Shown here: positions 1 through 8,503 of the stretch, one piece after another | Layout of the letters: each line of letters opens with the position of its first letter | Position numbering within the stretch: the stretch's first letter is position 1 | Source: Massilia sp. HP4 | GTDB lineage: Bacteria > Pseudomonadota > Gammaproteobacteria > Burkholderiales > Burkholderiaceae_D | Assembly (NCBI RefSeq): GCF_005222695.1 | Contig: NZ_STGG01000041.1 | Location: 62,001 to 126,000 of the forward strand | Length of the DNA: 64,000 nt | Direction: 5' to 3' | The notes under the pieces: model-generated | What the model was told of the DNA's origin: nothing | Database searches by the model: none | Seen by the model: only the letters and a program-made list of their open reading frames with translations | Position numbers and translations under genes: made by a program

Positions 1-1
1 C

Positions 2-487
2 GCCCTCACCTCGATCAACGCCACCATGATCGTCGGCGCCCGCACCAGCTACGCCATGGGTCTCGACTGGAAGAAACTCGACCGCCTGGCCGCATGGGAC
101 GGCGAACGCGGCACCCCGACCGTCGCCATGACGGTGCAATGCGTGGCCGCCCTGGCCCTGGTCGCGACCGGCGCCGCGCTGGGCGGCGGCTTCAAGGCGA
201 TGGTCGAGTTCACGGCGCCCGTGTTCTGGCTGTTCTTCTTGCTCACCGGCATCTCGCTGTTCGTGCTGCGCCGGCGCGAGCCCAACGCGCCGCGGCCGTT
301 CAAGGTGCCGCTGTATCCCGTGCTGCCGCTGCTGTTCTGCGCCAGCTGCGCCTATATGCTGTGGTCCAGCCTGTCGTACGTGTACAGCCAGCAGCTCGGC
401 GGCCTGAACGCGGCCTGGATCGGCGTCGGCGTGCTGGCCATCGGCGTCGTGCTGTTGTTGTTGCTGCGCTCGAAGAGCGATCAATAA
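2..487 (+). CDS. APC-family amino acid permease, C-terminal part (partial)
   Basis: This is the 3' part of an inner-membrane amino acid/polyamine/organocation permease; its start lies left of the window. The frame is open from base 2 and ends in TAA at 485-487. The visible 161 residues hold a loop with RTSYAMGLDW, then hydrophobic segments: VQCVAALALVATGAALGG, APVFWLFFLLTGISLFVL, PVLPLLFCASCAYML and WIGVGVLAIGVVLLLLL. The basic loop RRREPNAPRPFKVPLYP before the late helices is typical of this family. Substrate cannot be told from this part. The next gene starts 53 bases downstream on the same strand. Confidence 0.85.
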   Translation, partial: ALTSINATMIVGARTSYAMGLDWKKLDRLAAWDGERGTPTVAMTVQCVAALALVATGAALGGGFKAMVEFTAPVFWLFFLLTGISLFVLRRREPNAPRPFKVPLYPVLPLLFCASCAYMLWSSLSYVYSQQLGGLNAAWIGVGVLAIGVVLLLLLRSKSDQ

Positions 488-540
488 TTTCCATGAGAGT
501 TCTTACCCCCAAGTCCCTACCTGATCAAGGAGCTGTGCTG

Positions 541-1131
541 ATGAACCTGCAACCTCGCCGTCGTACCCTGCTGCTGTCCACCGCCGCTGCCACCGGCCTG
601 ATGATGTTCCCGTTCGGCCGCGCACTGGCCCAGGCCGCCAAGGAAACGCCCCGCCTTGACGTGCCCTACGTTCCGACCCCGCAGGAAGTGGTCGACAAGA
701 TGCTCGACCTGGCCAAGGTCGGCAAGAACGACACGCTGTTCGACCTGGGCTGCGGCGACGGCCGCATCGTCGTCACCGCCGCCAAGGAACGCGGCGCGCG
801 CGGCACCGGCATCGACATCGATCCGACCCGCATCGCCGAAGCCAAGGAAAACGCCAAGAAGGCCGGCGTGTCCGACCGCGCCCAGTTCCGCGTCGGCGAC
901 CTGTTCAAGACCGATTTCTCGAGCGCGACCGTCGTGACCCTCTACCTGCTACCGACGATTAATGCCAAGCTGCGTCCGCAATTGTGGAAGCAGTTGAAGG
1001 TTGGCACGCGTGTGGTGTCGCATGCCTTCGACATGGGCTCGGAATGGCCGGCCGAGAAGACGGTCGAGGTGGATGGCCGTACGATTTATTATTGGACCAT
1101 TACCGAGGCGAACAAGAAGGAAGTGGCTTGA
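541..1131 (+). CDS. Class I SAM-dependent methyltransferase with Tat-like signal peptide
   Basis: The product is 196 aa. Residues 1-31 look like a twin-arginine signal: RRRTLLLSTAAATGLMM is followed by a likely cleavage site after ALA near residue 30. The rest is a Rossmann methyltransferase with SAM motif I FDLGCGDG at 67-74 and an acidic motif II GTGIDIDP. The ATG at 541 was chosen because a Shine-Dalgarno-like AAGGAG lies just upstream at 526-531; a longer open frame upstream has shadow composition. The export signal is odd because SAM is cytoplasmic, but secreted-looking methyltransferases of this type are common in Betaproteobacteria. Substrate unknown. Confidence 0.85.
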   Translation: MNLQPRRRTLLLSTAAATGLMMFPFGRALAQAAKETPRLDVPYVPTPQEVVDKMLDLAKVGKNDTLFDLGCGDGRIVVTAAKERGARGTGIDIDPTRIAEAKENAKKAGVSDRAQFRVGDLFKTDFSSATVVTLYLLPTINAKLRPQLWKQLKVGTRVVSHAFDMGSEWPAEKTVEVDGRTIYYWTITEANKKEVA

Positions 1132-1167
1132 TCCTCGTTCGCCAGGCGAAGCGGTTGAGGATTGAAC

Positions 1168-1191
1168 GCGTGGACGGCGAGCCGTCCACGC
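1168..1191 (+). terminator. Hairpin after the methyltransferase gene, weak terminator candidate
   Basis: Arms GCGTGGACGGC (1168-1178) and GCCGTCCACGC (1181-1191) form an 11-bp GC-rich stem about 37 bases after the stop codon. No T-run follows, so this is at best a pausing or Rho-assisted end. Confidence 0.4.
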
Positions 1192-1214
1192 CGCCGTTAG
1201 CTTGATGGAAATAG

Positions 1215-1246
1215 CCACTATTATCCAGTTTTGTGGATAATAGTGG
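1215..1246. promoter_or_regulatory. 13-bp perfect inverted repeat upstream of the LysR gene
   Basis: CCACTATTATCCA (1215-1227) and TGGATAATAGTGG (1234-1246) are perfect reverse complements separated by 6 bases. The site is AT-rich compared with its surroundings and sits 33 bases before the LysR start. That fits an autoregulatory operator overlapping the promoter. Its AT-rich stem and missing T-run argue against a terminator. Confidence 0.55.
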
Positions 1247-1278
1247 TCCATGAATGTCCACGTCTCGATCGCCCAAGC

Positions 1279-2166
1279 ATGAACCAGCTCCTGGCCATGC
1301 GCGCCTTCGTCCGCGTGATCGACACCGGATCATTCAGCCGGGCATCCGACCAGCTGGGCCTGCCCCGCTCCACGGTCAGCAAGCTGATCGGCGATCTGGA
1401 AGCCCACCTTGGCAACAAGCTGATGCATCGCACCACGCGCACGATTTCCGCCACGGCCGAAGGCGTCGAGTACTACCAGCAATCCACCCGCATCCTGGCC
1501 GAGCTCGACGCCATGGACCACGCCATGCGCGGCCAGAAGCGCAAGCCGCGCGGTCATTTGCGGATCGACGCCCCGGCCTCGTTCGCGACCACGCTGCTGA
1601 TTCCCGCGCTACCCACCTTCCACCGGGAGTACCCCGACATCACGCTTGCGCTGGGCATCAGCGACCGCCCGGCCGACATCGTCGGCGAAGGCGTCGATTG
1701 CGTGATCCGGGCCGGCGAAGTGCAAGCCATGTCGATGGTTGGCCGCAAGCTGGTCGACCTGTGCTACGGCACCTTCGCCTCGCCAGCCTACCTGGCCCGC
1801 GCCGGGACGCCGCTCGCTCCGGGCGACCTCGATCGGCACGTCTGCCTGGGATACTTCTTTGCCGCGACCACGAAGCCCAATCCCCTGGTCTTCGAACGCG
1901 CCGGCGAGCGCCTGGAAATCGAATCGGGCGCGCTGTCGACCAATGACGGCAATGGGGTGCTGGCGCTGATGCTCGCCGGAATGGGCATCGGCCAGCATTT
2001 CAGGAGGATGGTGCAACCCGCGGTGGACGCCGGCGAGCTGGTGCCGATCCTCCAGGACTGGAACCGGCCACTCATGCCCTTTCACATCCTGTATCCGCCG
2101 AACCGCCATCAGAATGCACGCTTGACGGTATTCGTCGACTGGCTGATCGACACCTTCCGCGATTAG
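1279..2166 (+). CDS. LysR-family transcriptional regulator
   Basis: The product is 295 aa. The N-terminal winged helix (about residues 1-60) has the LysR pattern: MRAFVRVIDTGSFSRASDQL, then LPRSTVSKLIGDLEAHLG and the wing LMHRTTRTISATAEG. Residues from about 88 form the periplasmic-binding-like effector domain (RGHLRIDAPASFATTLLIPAL). This is the CrgA/DmlR-like branch that begins MNQLLAMRAF. The start at 1279 fits the family length; an in-frame upstream extension is probably not translated. The inverted repeat at 1215-1246 may be its operator. The next gene is convergent, so its target is not evident from position. Confidence 0.92.
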   Translation: MNQLLAMRAFVRVIDTGSFSRASDQLGLPRSTVSKLIGDLEAHLGNKLMHRTTRTISATAEGVEYYQQSTRILAELDAMDHAMRGQKRKPRGHLRIDAPASFATTLLIPALPTFHREYPDITLALGISDRPADIVGEGVDCVIRAGEVQAMSMVGRKLVDLCYGTFASPAYLARAGTPLAPGDLDRHVCLGYFFAATTKPNPLVFERAGERLEIESGALSTNDGNGVLALMLAGMGIGQHFRRMVQPAVDAGELVPILQDWNRPLMPFHILYPPNRHQNARLTVFVDWLIDTFRD

Positions 2167-2181
2167 GCGCGGCCCTGCCGC

Positions 2182-2583
2182 CTACTCGATGATCGCGGTC
2201 ACGCGAATCTCGACCCGCATATGCGGATCGCCAAGCGCGGCCACGCCAACCTCGGTCCAGATCGGTCCGCGATTCGGCATGTATTGCCGGAACAGCCGGG
2301 CGAAGGTCTCGTTGGTCTCGGGTGGGAAACCACCGACGTGATAGGACATCACTTCGATCACATGCTCCCAGGTGGCGCCGGCTGCCGCCAGCACCCGCTC
2401 CACATTCTTGAAGGCCAGTTCGATCTCGTCCACCAGTTTGTCGGGGAACTGCAAATCATCGGTCCAGCCGCCCTGGCCCGAGATCTCGACGCGGTTGCCG
2501 ACCTTGACGGCCTGCGAATAGCCCAGCCGCTGGTTGAGCAACTCGCCATAACCCGGGGTGATGAAAAATTCTGCCTTGTCCAT
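2182..2583 (-). CDS. RidA/YjgF/YER057c-family protein
   Basis: The product is 133 aa, the normal size for this trimeric chorismate-mutase-like fold. Typical parts are VEISGQGGWTDD, ELAFKNVERVLAAAGATWEHVIEVMSY in its helical middle, and the ending VEIRVTAIIE. The catalytic arginine of true RidA enamine/imine deaminases (in the VARLP segment) is replaced here: the matching segment reads VGVAALGDP. This protein therefore belongs to the Arg-lacking Rid subfamilies of uncertain activity. It is transcribed toward the LysR gene with only 15 bases between their ends. Confidence 0.9.
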   Translation of the reverse strand: MDKAEFFITPGYGELLNQRLGYSQAVKVGNRVEISGQGGWTDDLQFPDKLVDEIELAFKNVERVLAAAGATWEHVIEVMSYHVGGFPPETNETFARLFRQYMPNRGPIWTEVGVAALGDPHMRVEIRVTAIIE

Positions 2584-2722
2584 TGCGGTCCTTTCTGGAT
2601 GCCTTGTTGGGAAGACGACAGATTAGCGATGTCGACGCATCGGAAACAGCCCGGTTTGCTGCCAATACTATCCACCCTGTTGCACAATCCCCCGCAAAAG
2701 GCAGAATCATCATCACCACACA

Positions 2723-2752
2723 TTGACATAATTAGATGAGAATAGTTATCAT
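2723..2752 (+). promoter_or_regulatory. Promoter with overlapping Fur box for the siderophore receptor
   Basis: A -35 element TTGACA (2723-2728) and a -10 element TATCAT (2747-2752) are spaced by 18 bases. TGAGAATAGTTATCA at 2737-2751 matches the Fur 7-1-7 consensus TGATAATNATTATCA at 12 of 14 defined positions and covers the -10. This is the classic arrangement for iron repression. The leader to the ATG at 2840 is about 80 bases. Confidence 0.8.
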
Positions 2753-2839
2753 TCCAAGTTGTTATTCAACTGTCATAGGCTGACGCGCGTTCTTCGGGAC
2801 CTGTCCGCCGCCCACTCATCGTTAAAAACAGGAAAAAAG

Positions 2840-5062
2840 ATGGAAAAGCAGGTCAGCGCCAACGGACGCCGTAACTTGAAGACCCTGACGGTCTGTGTGA
2901 GCCTCGCGCTCCCGTTCGCCGCCCAGGCGCAGTCTACCGAGAGCAACACCGCCGCCGGCACCACGGCGATGCCGCAGGTGCAGGTCCAGGCCCAGAAGCT
3001 GGCCGACGACGTCGGTTCGTACACCATCGGCCGCACCCGCACCGCGACCCCGCTCGACATGTCGCTGCGCGACACCCCGCAGTCGGTCTCGGTGATCACC
3101 CAGCAGCGCATCGAAGACCAGGGCCTGCAGACCATCACCGATGTCGTCAACAACGTCACCGGCGTCTCGGTCAACCAGTACGAAACCCACCGCGGCGCCT
3201 TCACCGCGCGCGGCTTCGAAGTCACCAATCTGCAGATCGACAATATCCCGACCACCTGGAACGCAGCCTGGAGCGCCGGCGAAGTGCTGGGCAGCCTGGC
3301 CCTGTACGACCGCGTCGAAGTGGTGCGCGGCGCGACTGGCCTGATGACCGGCGCCGGCACCCCATCGGCCGCGCTGAACCTGGTGCGCAAGCGCGCCTTC
3401 AGCAAGAAACTGGGCGGACGCATCGAAGCCACCGTCGGCCGCTGGGACAAGCGCCACGTCATGGCCGACGTCTCGACCCCGCTGAATGAATCGGGCAGCA
3501 TCCGCGGCCGCTTCGTCGGCGAATACGGCGAGGGCGACAGCTGGGTCCAGCACCTCGAAAACAAGGACCGCACCTTCTACGCGACGGTCGAAGCCGACAT
3601 CGGCCGCGACGGCACCCTCTCCGCCGGCTTCAGCCGCCAGAAGATGAGCCCGCGCGGCCCGATGTGGGGCGGCCTGCCCTACCGCTACACCGACGGCTCG
3701 GTCATCCCGGAAGACCGTTCGCGTACCTCCGGCACGCCATGGACCGGTTTCGACAACCAGTACGACAACTTCTTCGCCGACTACGAGCACCGCTTCGCCA
3801 ACGGCTGGAACCTGCGCTTCACCTATACCGACGCCACCCGCGACGGCGACTCGCGCCTGCTGTACCAGTATGGGGTGCCCGACCGCGTGACTGGACTGGG
3901 CCTCGCCCCGTCCCCCGGTTCCTACGTGATCCAGACCAAGCAGAAGGACTTCGGCATCCACGCCAGTGGCCCGTTCACCGCGTTCGGCCGCGAACACCAG
4001 GCGGCGGTCGGCTACCTGCATGCCAAGACCGACTTCTACGCGAACAACCGTTCCGTCCAGTTCCCGGGCCTGCCCGCAGGTGACGCGCCGCCGATCGGCG
4101 ACTTCAACAACTGGAACCCGGCCAGCTACCCGACCCCGACGTGGGGAGCGGAAGCTCGCTACCAGGACAGCGAAACGACCCAGCAGGGCCTGTACGGCAT
4201 GGCGCGCTTCTCTCTCACCGACCAGCTCAAGGCGATCGTCGGCGCGCGCGTGACCAAGTATGAAAGGGATGGCGGCGGCGCGTGGGAGGCCCCGTACGCG
4301 ATCAAGCATTCCAGCGAGGTCACGCCGTACGCCGGCCTGGTGTTCGACCTGAACGACACCTACTCGCTGTACGCCAGCCATACCAGCATCTTCGAGCCGC
4401 AGAACCGGCGCGGCCTGGCCAATACCATCCTCGACCCGATCGAAGGCAAGGCCAGCGAGGCCGGTATCAAGGGCGAGTTCTTCGACCGCCGCGTGAACGC
4501 TTCGCTGGCGGTGTTCCACCTCAAGCAGGACAACCTGGCCCAGGTCGCCGGCCAGATTGACCGCGACGGCAGCGGCCCGCAGGGCCTTGAAGACTACTAT
4601 CGTCCAGCCGATGGCGCCACCAGCAAGGGCATCGAGCTGGACGTCTCGGGTGAAATCATGTCGGGACTGAACGCCAGCATCGGTTACTCGATCTTCCGCG
4701 CCAAGGAAGCCAATGGCGTCGACTTCAACTCGATCTATCCACGCAAGACGCTGCGCGCCTTCGCCACCTATCGCCTGCCAGGCGCATGGAGCAAGCTGAC
4801 CGTCGGCGGCGGCGTCAACTGGGAAGGCAGCTCGTATACGGTAGACACCGCCGTAGGCGCTGGCGTCGACCCCCGCATCGAGCAGGGTTCGTTCGCCCTG
4901 GTCAACCTGATGGCCCGCTACGACTTCACCAAGCAGCTGTCGGCCCAGCTAAACGTCAGCAACGCGACCGACAGGACCCATTTCGCGATGTTCGCCGGCT
5001 TCAACCAGATCACCTACGGCGCACCGCGCAATACCACGCTGACCTTGCGCTACCGCTTCTGA
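2840..5062 (+). CDS. TonB-dependent siderophore receptor
   Basis: The product is 740 aa and sits in the outer membrane, importing a ferric siderophore using TonB/ExbBD energy. Residues 1-31 carry a signal peptide (RRNLKTLTVCVSLALPFAAQAQS). The plug domain follows, with DTPQSVSVITQQRIEDQGLQ, VTGVSVNQYETHRGAFTARG and YDRVEVVRGATGLMTGAG. The beta barrel fills the rest and ends NTTLTLRYRF, with the required terminal Phe. This is the FhuE/FpvA-like ferric-siderophore layout, without an N-terminal signalling (STN) domain, so no sigma/anti-sigma partner is expected and none is nearby. The start at 2840 has GGAAAAAAG just upstream. A Fur box lies at 2737-2751. The siderophore cannot be named. Confidence 0.93.
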   Translation: MEKQVSANGRRNLKTLTVCVSLALPFAAQAQSTESNTAAGTTAMPQVQVQAQKLADDVGSYTIGRTRTATPLDMSLRDTPQSVSVITQQRIEDQGLQTITDVVNNVTGVSVNQYETHRGAFTARGFEVTNLQIDNIPTTWNAAWSAGEVLGSLALYDRVEVVRGATGLMTGAGTPSAALNLVRKRAFSKKLGGRIEATVGRWDKRHVMADVSTPLNESGSIRGRFVGEYGEGDSWVQHLENKDRTFYATVEADIGRDGTLSAGFSRQKMSPRGPMWGGLPYRYTDGSVIPEDRSRTSGTPWTGFDNQYDNFFADYEHRFANGWNLRFTYTDATRDGDSRLLYQYGVPDRVTGLGLAPSPGSYVIQTKQKDFGIHASGPFTAFGREHQAAVGYLHAKTDFYANNRSVQFPGLPAGDAPPIGDFNNWNPASYPTPTWGAEARYQDSETTQQGLYGMARFSLTDQLKAIVGARVTKYERDGGGAWEAPYAIKHSSEVTPYAGLVFDLNDTYSLYASHTSIFEPQNRRGLANTILDPIEGKASEAGIKGEFFDRRVNASLAVFHLKQDNLAQVAGQIDRDGSGPQGLEDYYRPADGATSKGIELDVSGEIMSGLNASIGYSIFRAKEANGVDFNSIYPRKTLRAFATYRLPGAWSKLTVGGGVNWEGSSYTVDTAVGAGVDPRIEQGSFALVNLMARYDFTKQLSAQLNVSNATDRTHFAMFAGFNQITYGAPRNTTLTLRYRF

Positions 5063-5082
5063 TGTCCTGAAGCGCTGACATG

Positions 5083-5115
5083 AACGGGGCGCCGCAGCGA
5101 TGCGGCGCCCCGTTT
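5083..5115 (+). terminator. Intrinsic terminator after the TonB receptor gene
   Basis: A 14-bp stem, AACGGGGCGCCGCA (5083-5096) with its complement at 5101-5114, and a GCGA tetraloop. A short T stretch (5113-5115) follows. It begins 20 bases after the stop codon. Confidence 0.75.
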
Positions 5116-5185
5116 GCGTTGGCGTGCACGACGATTTCGCCCTCCCGGTAGAATGGGGGTCAATTGTCACATCGGGAGAAAAAAC

Positions 5186-6253
5186 ATGAAACGAACCGCA
5201 CTAGTCGTCGGCGTCACCGGCATCGGCGGCAACCACGTCGCGCGCGAACTGCTGGCCCAGGGCTGGGACGTCATCGGCCTGTCGCGCCGCGCGCCGCAAG
5301 ACTTGCCCGCCGTGCGCCACGTCGCCGCCGACCTGCTCGACCCCGCCGCATTGAACGCCGCGCTGGCCGACATCGACCCGACCCACGTCTTCATCACCAC
5401 CTGGATGCGCCAGGACACCGAGGCCGAGAACATCCGCGTCAATGCCGCCCTGGTGCGCAACCTGCTCGACGCGCTGGCGCCGAAGAACAGCTTGCGCCAC
5501 GTCGCGCTGGTCACCGGCCTCAAACACTATCTCGGCCCATTCGAAGCCTACGCCAGCTCGGGCACGCTGCCCGACACCCCGCTGCGCGAAAGCCAGCCGC
5601 GCCTGCCGCTCGAGAACTTCTATTATGCGCAAGAAGACGAAGTCTATGCCGCCGCCGCGCGCGATCGCTTCACCTGGACCATCCACCGTCCGCACACGGT
5701 GATCGGCCTGGCGGTCGGCAACGCCATGAACCTGGGCACCACGCTGGCCGTCTACGCGACCATCTGCAAGGAAACGGGACGCCCGTTCCAGTTCCCCGGA
5801 TCGGGCGCGCAGTGGAACGGCCTGTCGGACGTCACCGATGCCCGCATGCTGGCCAGGCAGCTGGTATGGGCGGCGGACACCGACGCCGCACGCAACGAGG
5901 CCTTCAATATCGTCAATGGCGACGTGTTCCGCTGGAGCTGGCTGTGGCCGAAACTGGCCGGGTTCTTCGGCGTGCCGGCAGCCGGCTTCGACGGCACGGT
6001 GCGGCCGCTCGAGGCGGCGATGGCGAACGACCACGCCGTATGGCGCGAGATCGCCGCGCGCCATGGCCTGGTCGAAGCCGACCTCGATCGGCTGGCCTCG
6101 GCCTGGCATACCGACCTCGACCTCGGCCGTCCGCTCGAGGTGATGACCGACATGGCCAACAGCCGCCGTCTGGGCTTCACCGCCTACCAGGCCACCGATG
6201 CGTCGTTCTTCGACCTGTTCGCGCGGCTGCGCGCCGAGCGCCTGATCCCTTGA
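5186..6253 (+). CDS. SDR-family reductase of the PRISE (progesterone 5-beta-reductase-like) type
   Basis: The product is 355 aa. The N-terminal nucleotide-binding motif is VVGVTGIGGNHVARELL (residues 7-23). Two diagnostic PRISE signatures are present: GLKHYLGPFEAY with the catalytic Lys/Tyr region, and ENFYYAQEDEVY. A WTIHRPHTVIG segment is also typical. These enzymes are NADPH-dependent 1,4-enone reductases with broad substrates. The start is supported by GGGAG at 5174-5178. The gene stands alone between the terminator at 5083 and the convergent pqi operon, so neighbours do not help define the substrate. Confidence 0.87.
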   Translation: MKRTALVVGVTGIGGNHVARELLAQGWDVIGLSRRAPQDLPAVRHVAADLLDPAALNAALADIDPTHVFITTWMRQDTEAENIRVNAALVRNLLDALAPKNSLRHVALVTGLKHYLGPFEAYASSGTLPDTPLRESQPRLPLENFYYAQEDEVYAAAARDRFTWTIHRPHTVIGLAVGNAMNLGTTLAVYATICKETGRPFQFPGSGAQWNGLSDVTDARMLARQLVWAADTDAARNEAFNIVNGDVFRWSWLWPKLAGFFGVPAAGFDGTVRPLEAAMANDHAVWREIAARHGLVEADLDRLASAWHTDLDLGRPLEVMTDMANSRRLGFTAYQATDASFFDLFARLRAERLIP

Positions 6254-6257
6254 TGCC

Positions 6258-6881
6258 TCAGCCGGCCGGACAGGCCGGCGCCCGTCCGTCGGCCTGGCCG
6301 CGCACCGCCTGCGCGATCGTGGCCGACAACTTGGCCAGCGCCGCCCGGTGGCCCGCCACCAGGGCGTCGTGGCCCCCTCCTACCGGCTCCTGGAACACGC
6401 TGCGGCAAGTCTGCACCTCGCCGCCATCGAGCCGGCGCACGCTCCAGACGGCATCGATCAGCGCATAGCTGCCCGGCTGCGACTCGAAGCGCTGGACGTC
6501 GGCGCCAACCCGGTACACCGTGCTGTCTTTCGGCGCCGCGCTGCGGTAGACGTCCACCGCGCCCAGCTGGGCCGCAATGCCCAGCGACAGGCTGCTGCCG
6601 ATTTCTTCGGCCAGCGGTCCGGCCCAGCGGTGGTGTTCTTCCAGGTCGATCCGGCCGCCGGCTGCATTCACCACGATCTGCGGTCTGCGCAACTGGCCCG
6701 GCAGCGTCACCGGACGCATCTCGAAGTACAGCGGCGCAGCGGCGGCGATGGTCGGCACGACCGTCGCCGGACCGCCGCTCAAGGTATAGAAGCGGTCGAC
6801 TGGCGTGCTGCCGCAGCCGGCAAGCACGGCGCCAAGCAGGGCGACGGCCAGGCGGCGCGAAATGGGGGACGACGTCATCAC
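6258..6881 (-). CDS. pqiC: PqiC-type ABC transport auxiliary lipoprotein
   Basis: The product is 207 aa. A lipoprotein signal with lipobox VLAGC puts the acylated Cys at residue 23, so this is an outer-membrane lipoprotein facing the periplasm. The mature part (STPVDRFYTLSGGP onward) is the ABC_trans_aux/YmbA fold. In the Pqi pathway PqiC sits at the outer-membrane end of the PqiB tunnel and helps move lipids between membranes. The gene overlaps the end of pqiB by 4 bases and is last in the pqiABC order. Confidence 0.9.
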   Translation of the reverse strand: MMTSSPISRRLAVALLGAVLAGCGSTPVDRFYTLSGGPATVVPTIAAAAPLYFEMRPVTLPGQLRRPQIVVNAAGGRIDLEEHHRWAGPLAEEIGSSLSLGIAAQLGAVDVYRSAAPKDSTVYRVGADVQRFESQPGSYALIDAVWSVRRLDGGEVQTCRSVFQEPVGGGHDALVAGHRAALAKLSATIAQAVRGQADGRAPACPAG

Positions 6882-8503
6882 TTCTTCTCCTGGGGTTTGC
6901 CGCGGATGATCGACTGCGGATTGCGTTCGAGGTAGTCGGCCAGCGCGTTCAGCTTGGCCATGGTGTCCGACACTTCCTGCAAGGCCTGGCGCAGGTCCGA
7001 TTGCAGCGGCGAGTCTTGCGCCAGCAGGTTCTCGGCGCGCGCGAAGGTGCCTTTCGCCGCGGTCAGGGTCGCGGTCATCTCCGGCAGCACCTGGCCCTCG
7101 AGGCGAGCAAGAGTCGCATTCGCCTGCGCCAGCGTGCGGTTCAGGTTGGCGCCGATCTCGTCGAACGGCACCTTGTCGAGTTTATTGGCGATGCGCGCCA
7201 CCTGGCTTTGCAGCTCGTCGAGCTGGCCCGGCACGGTCGGCAGCACGGCCAGCTCGCCCTGCTTGCCCAAGGTCGCCTTGCGCGCGTTGGGGAAGAAGTC
7301 GAGCGCGACGTACAGCTGGCCGGTGAGGATGTTCCCGTTGCGCAGCTGGGCGCGCAGGCCGCGGCCCACCATCATGCCCATCATCTCCTCGCCGTCGCGG
7401 CCCTGGTTCAGGGCGTTCATGAAGTCCTGGCCCAGGCGGCCCGGGTACATATCGATCACGACCGGCATATTGAAGCGGCGCCGCTCGCGGTCCCATTCGA
7501 TGCCGACGCTGCGCACCTCGCCCAGCGCCACGCCGCGAAAGTCGACCGGCGCGCCTGGCGCCAGGCCGCGCAGCGACTGGTCGAAGTACACCAGGGCGGT
7601 GGTGGCCGGGCCGTCCGGCGGACGCAGGGCCGCGGCGCGGTCTTCCGCCAGCCGGTAACGGCTGCCCGCCGGGGCCGGTGCGGCGGGTTTCTTGCCGTCG
7701 GTCGACTCGAAGGCGATGCCGCCGGTGGCCAGGGCGGCCAGCGATTGCGTGTTCAGTTTCAGGCCACTGGCGTCCAGCCGCAGGTCGACGCCGCTGGCGT
7801 GGTACCAGCGCGTGTCAAGGCCGACGAAGCCGATGTACGGCTCCTCGACGAACACCGACATGTCGATCCCCTGGCCGGCCTTGTCCAGCTCGACCTTGGC
7901 CACCTGGCCCACGCGCACGCGCCGGAAATACACGGGCGAGCCGGGGGCCACCGAGCCCAGTGTGTCGGCGTGCAGCAGGTATTCGCGGCCCTTCAGGCCG
8001 ATCGGGATCGCCGGCGCCGTCTCCAGGCCGGTGAAGGCATTGCTGGTCTCTTCCGACGTGCCGGGCGCGGCGCCGATATAGGGACCGGACAGCAGGGTGT
8101 TCAGTCCCGACACGCCGCTGGCGCCGATTTGCGGGCGCACCACCCAGAACCGCGAATCGTCGGCGGTGAAGCGGCCGGCTTCCTTGGCCATCTCGATCTT
8201 GGCCACGACGCGGTTGCCATCGTCGGCCAGGGTCACCGATACCACGCGGCCGATGTCGACGTCCTTGTACTTGACCCGGGTGGTGCCGGCTTCCAGCCCT
8301 TCGCCGGTGGCGAAATAGACGTACACCGTCGGGCCCGTGTTGGTCATCCAGTGCACCACCTGCCAGGCGCCGATGATGGCCGCCAACAGCGGGATCAGCC
8401 AGATCAGCGACGGCAGCCAGCGGCTCGGGCGGTCCACGTCGGGCGAGGAAGGCCCCAGGGCCGGCGGTCGCTGCGGCGTTCCTGCGCCGTCTTGTTCAGG
8501 CAT
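6878..8503 (-). CDS. pqiB: PqiB, MCE-domain intermembrane transport protein
   Basis: The product is 541 aa. After a short cytoplasmic tail there is one membrane helix (WLPSLIWLIPLLAAIIGAWQ). Three MCE domains follow; each begins with a pattern like GLEAGTTRVKYKDVDIGRV, GSVAPGSPVYFRRVRVGQV or GLAPGAPVDFRGVALGEV. A long C-terminal helical segment (from about 430) forms the tunnel needle. The ATG at 8503 was chosen over one 12 bases upstream because GGAGA sits 8 bases before it. It overlaps the end of pqiA by 8 bases, which suggests translational coupling. Confidence 0.93.
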   Translation of the reverse strand: MPEQDGAGTPQRPPALGPSSPDVDRPSRWLPSLIWLIPLLAAIIGAWQVVHWMTNTGPTVYVYFATGEGLEAGTTRVKYKDVDIGRVVSVTLADDGNRVVAKIEMAKEAGRFTADDSRFWVVRPQIGASGVSGLNTLLSGPYIGAAPGTSEETSNAFTGLETAPAIPIGLKGREYLLHADTLGSVAPGSPVYFRRVRVGQVAKVELDKAGQGIDMSVFVEEPYIGFVGLDTRWYHASGVDLRLDASGLKLNTQSLAALATGGIAFESTDGKKPAAPAPAGSRYRLAEDRAAALRPPDGPATTALVYFDQSLRGLAPGAPVDFRGVALGEVRSVGIEWDRERRRFNMPVVIDMYPGRLGQDFMNALNQGRDGEEMMGMMVGRGLRAQLRNGNILTGQLYVALDFFPNARKATLGKQGELAVLPTVPGQLDELQSQVARIANKLDKVPFDEIGANLNRTLAQANATLARLEGQVLPEMTATLTAAKGTFARAENLLAQDSPLQSDLRQALQEVSDTMAKLNALADYLERNPQSIIRGKPQEKK

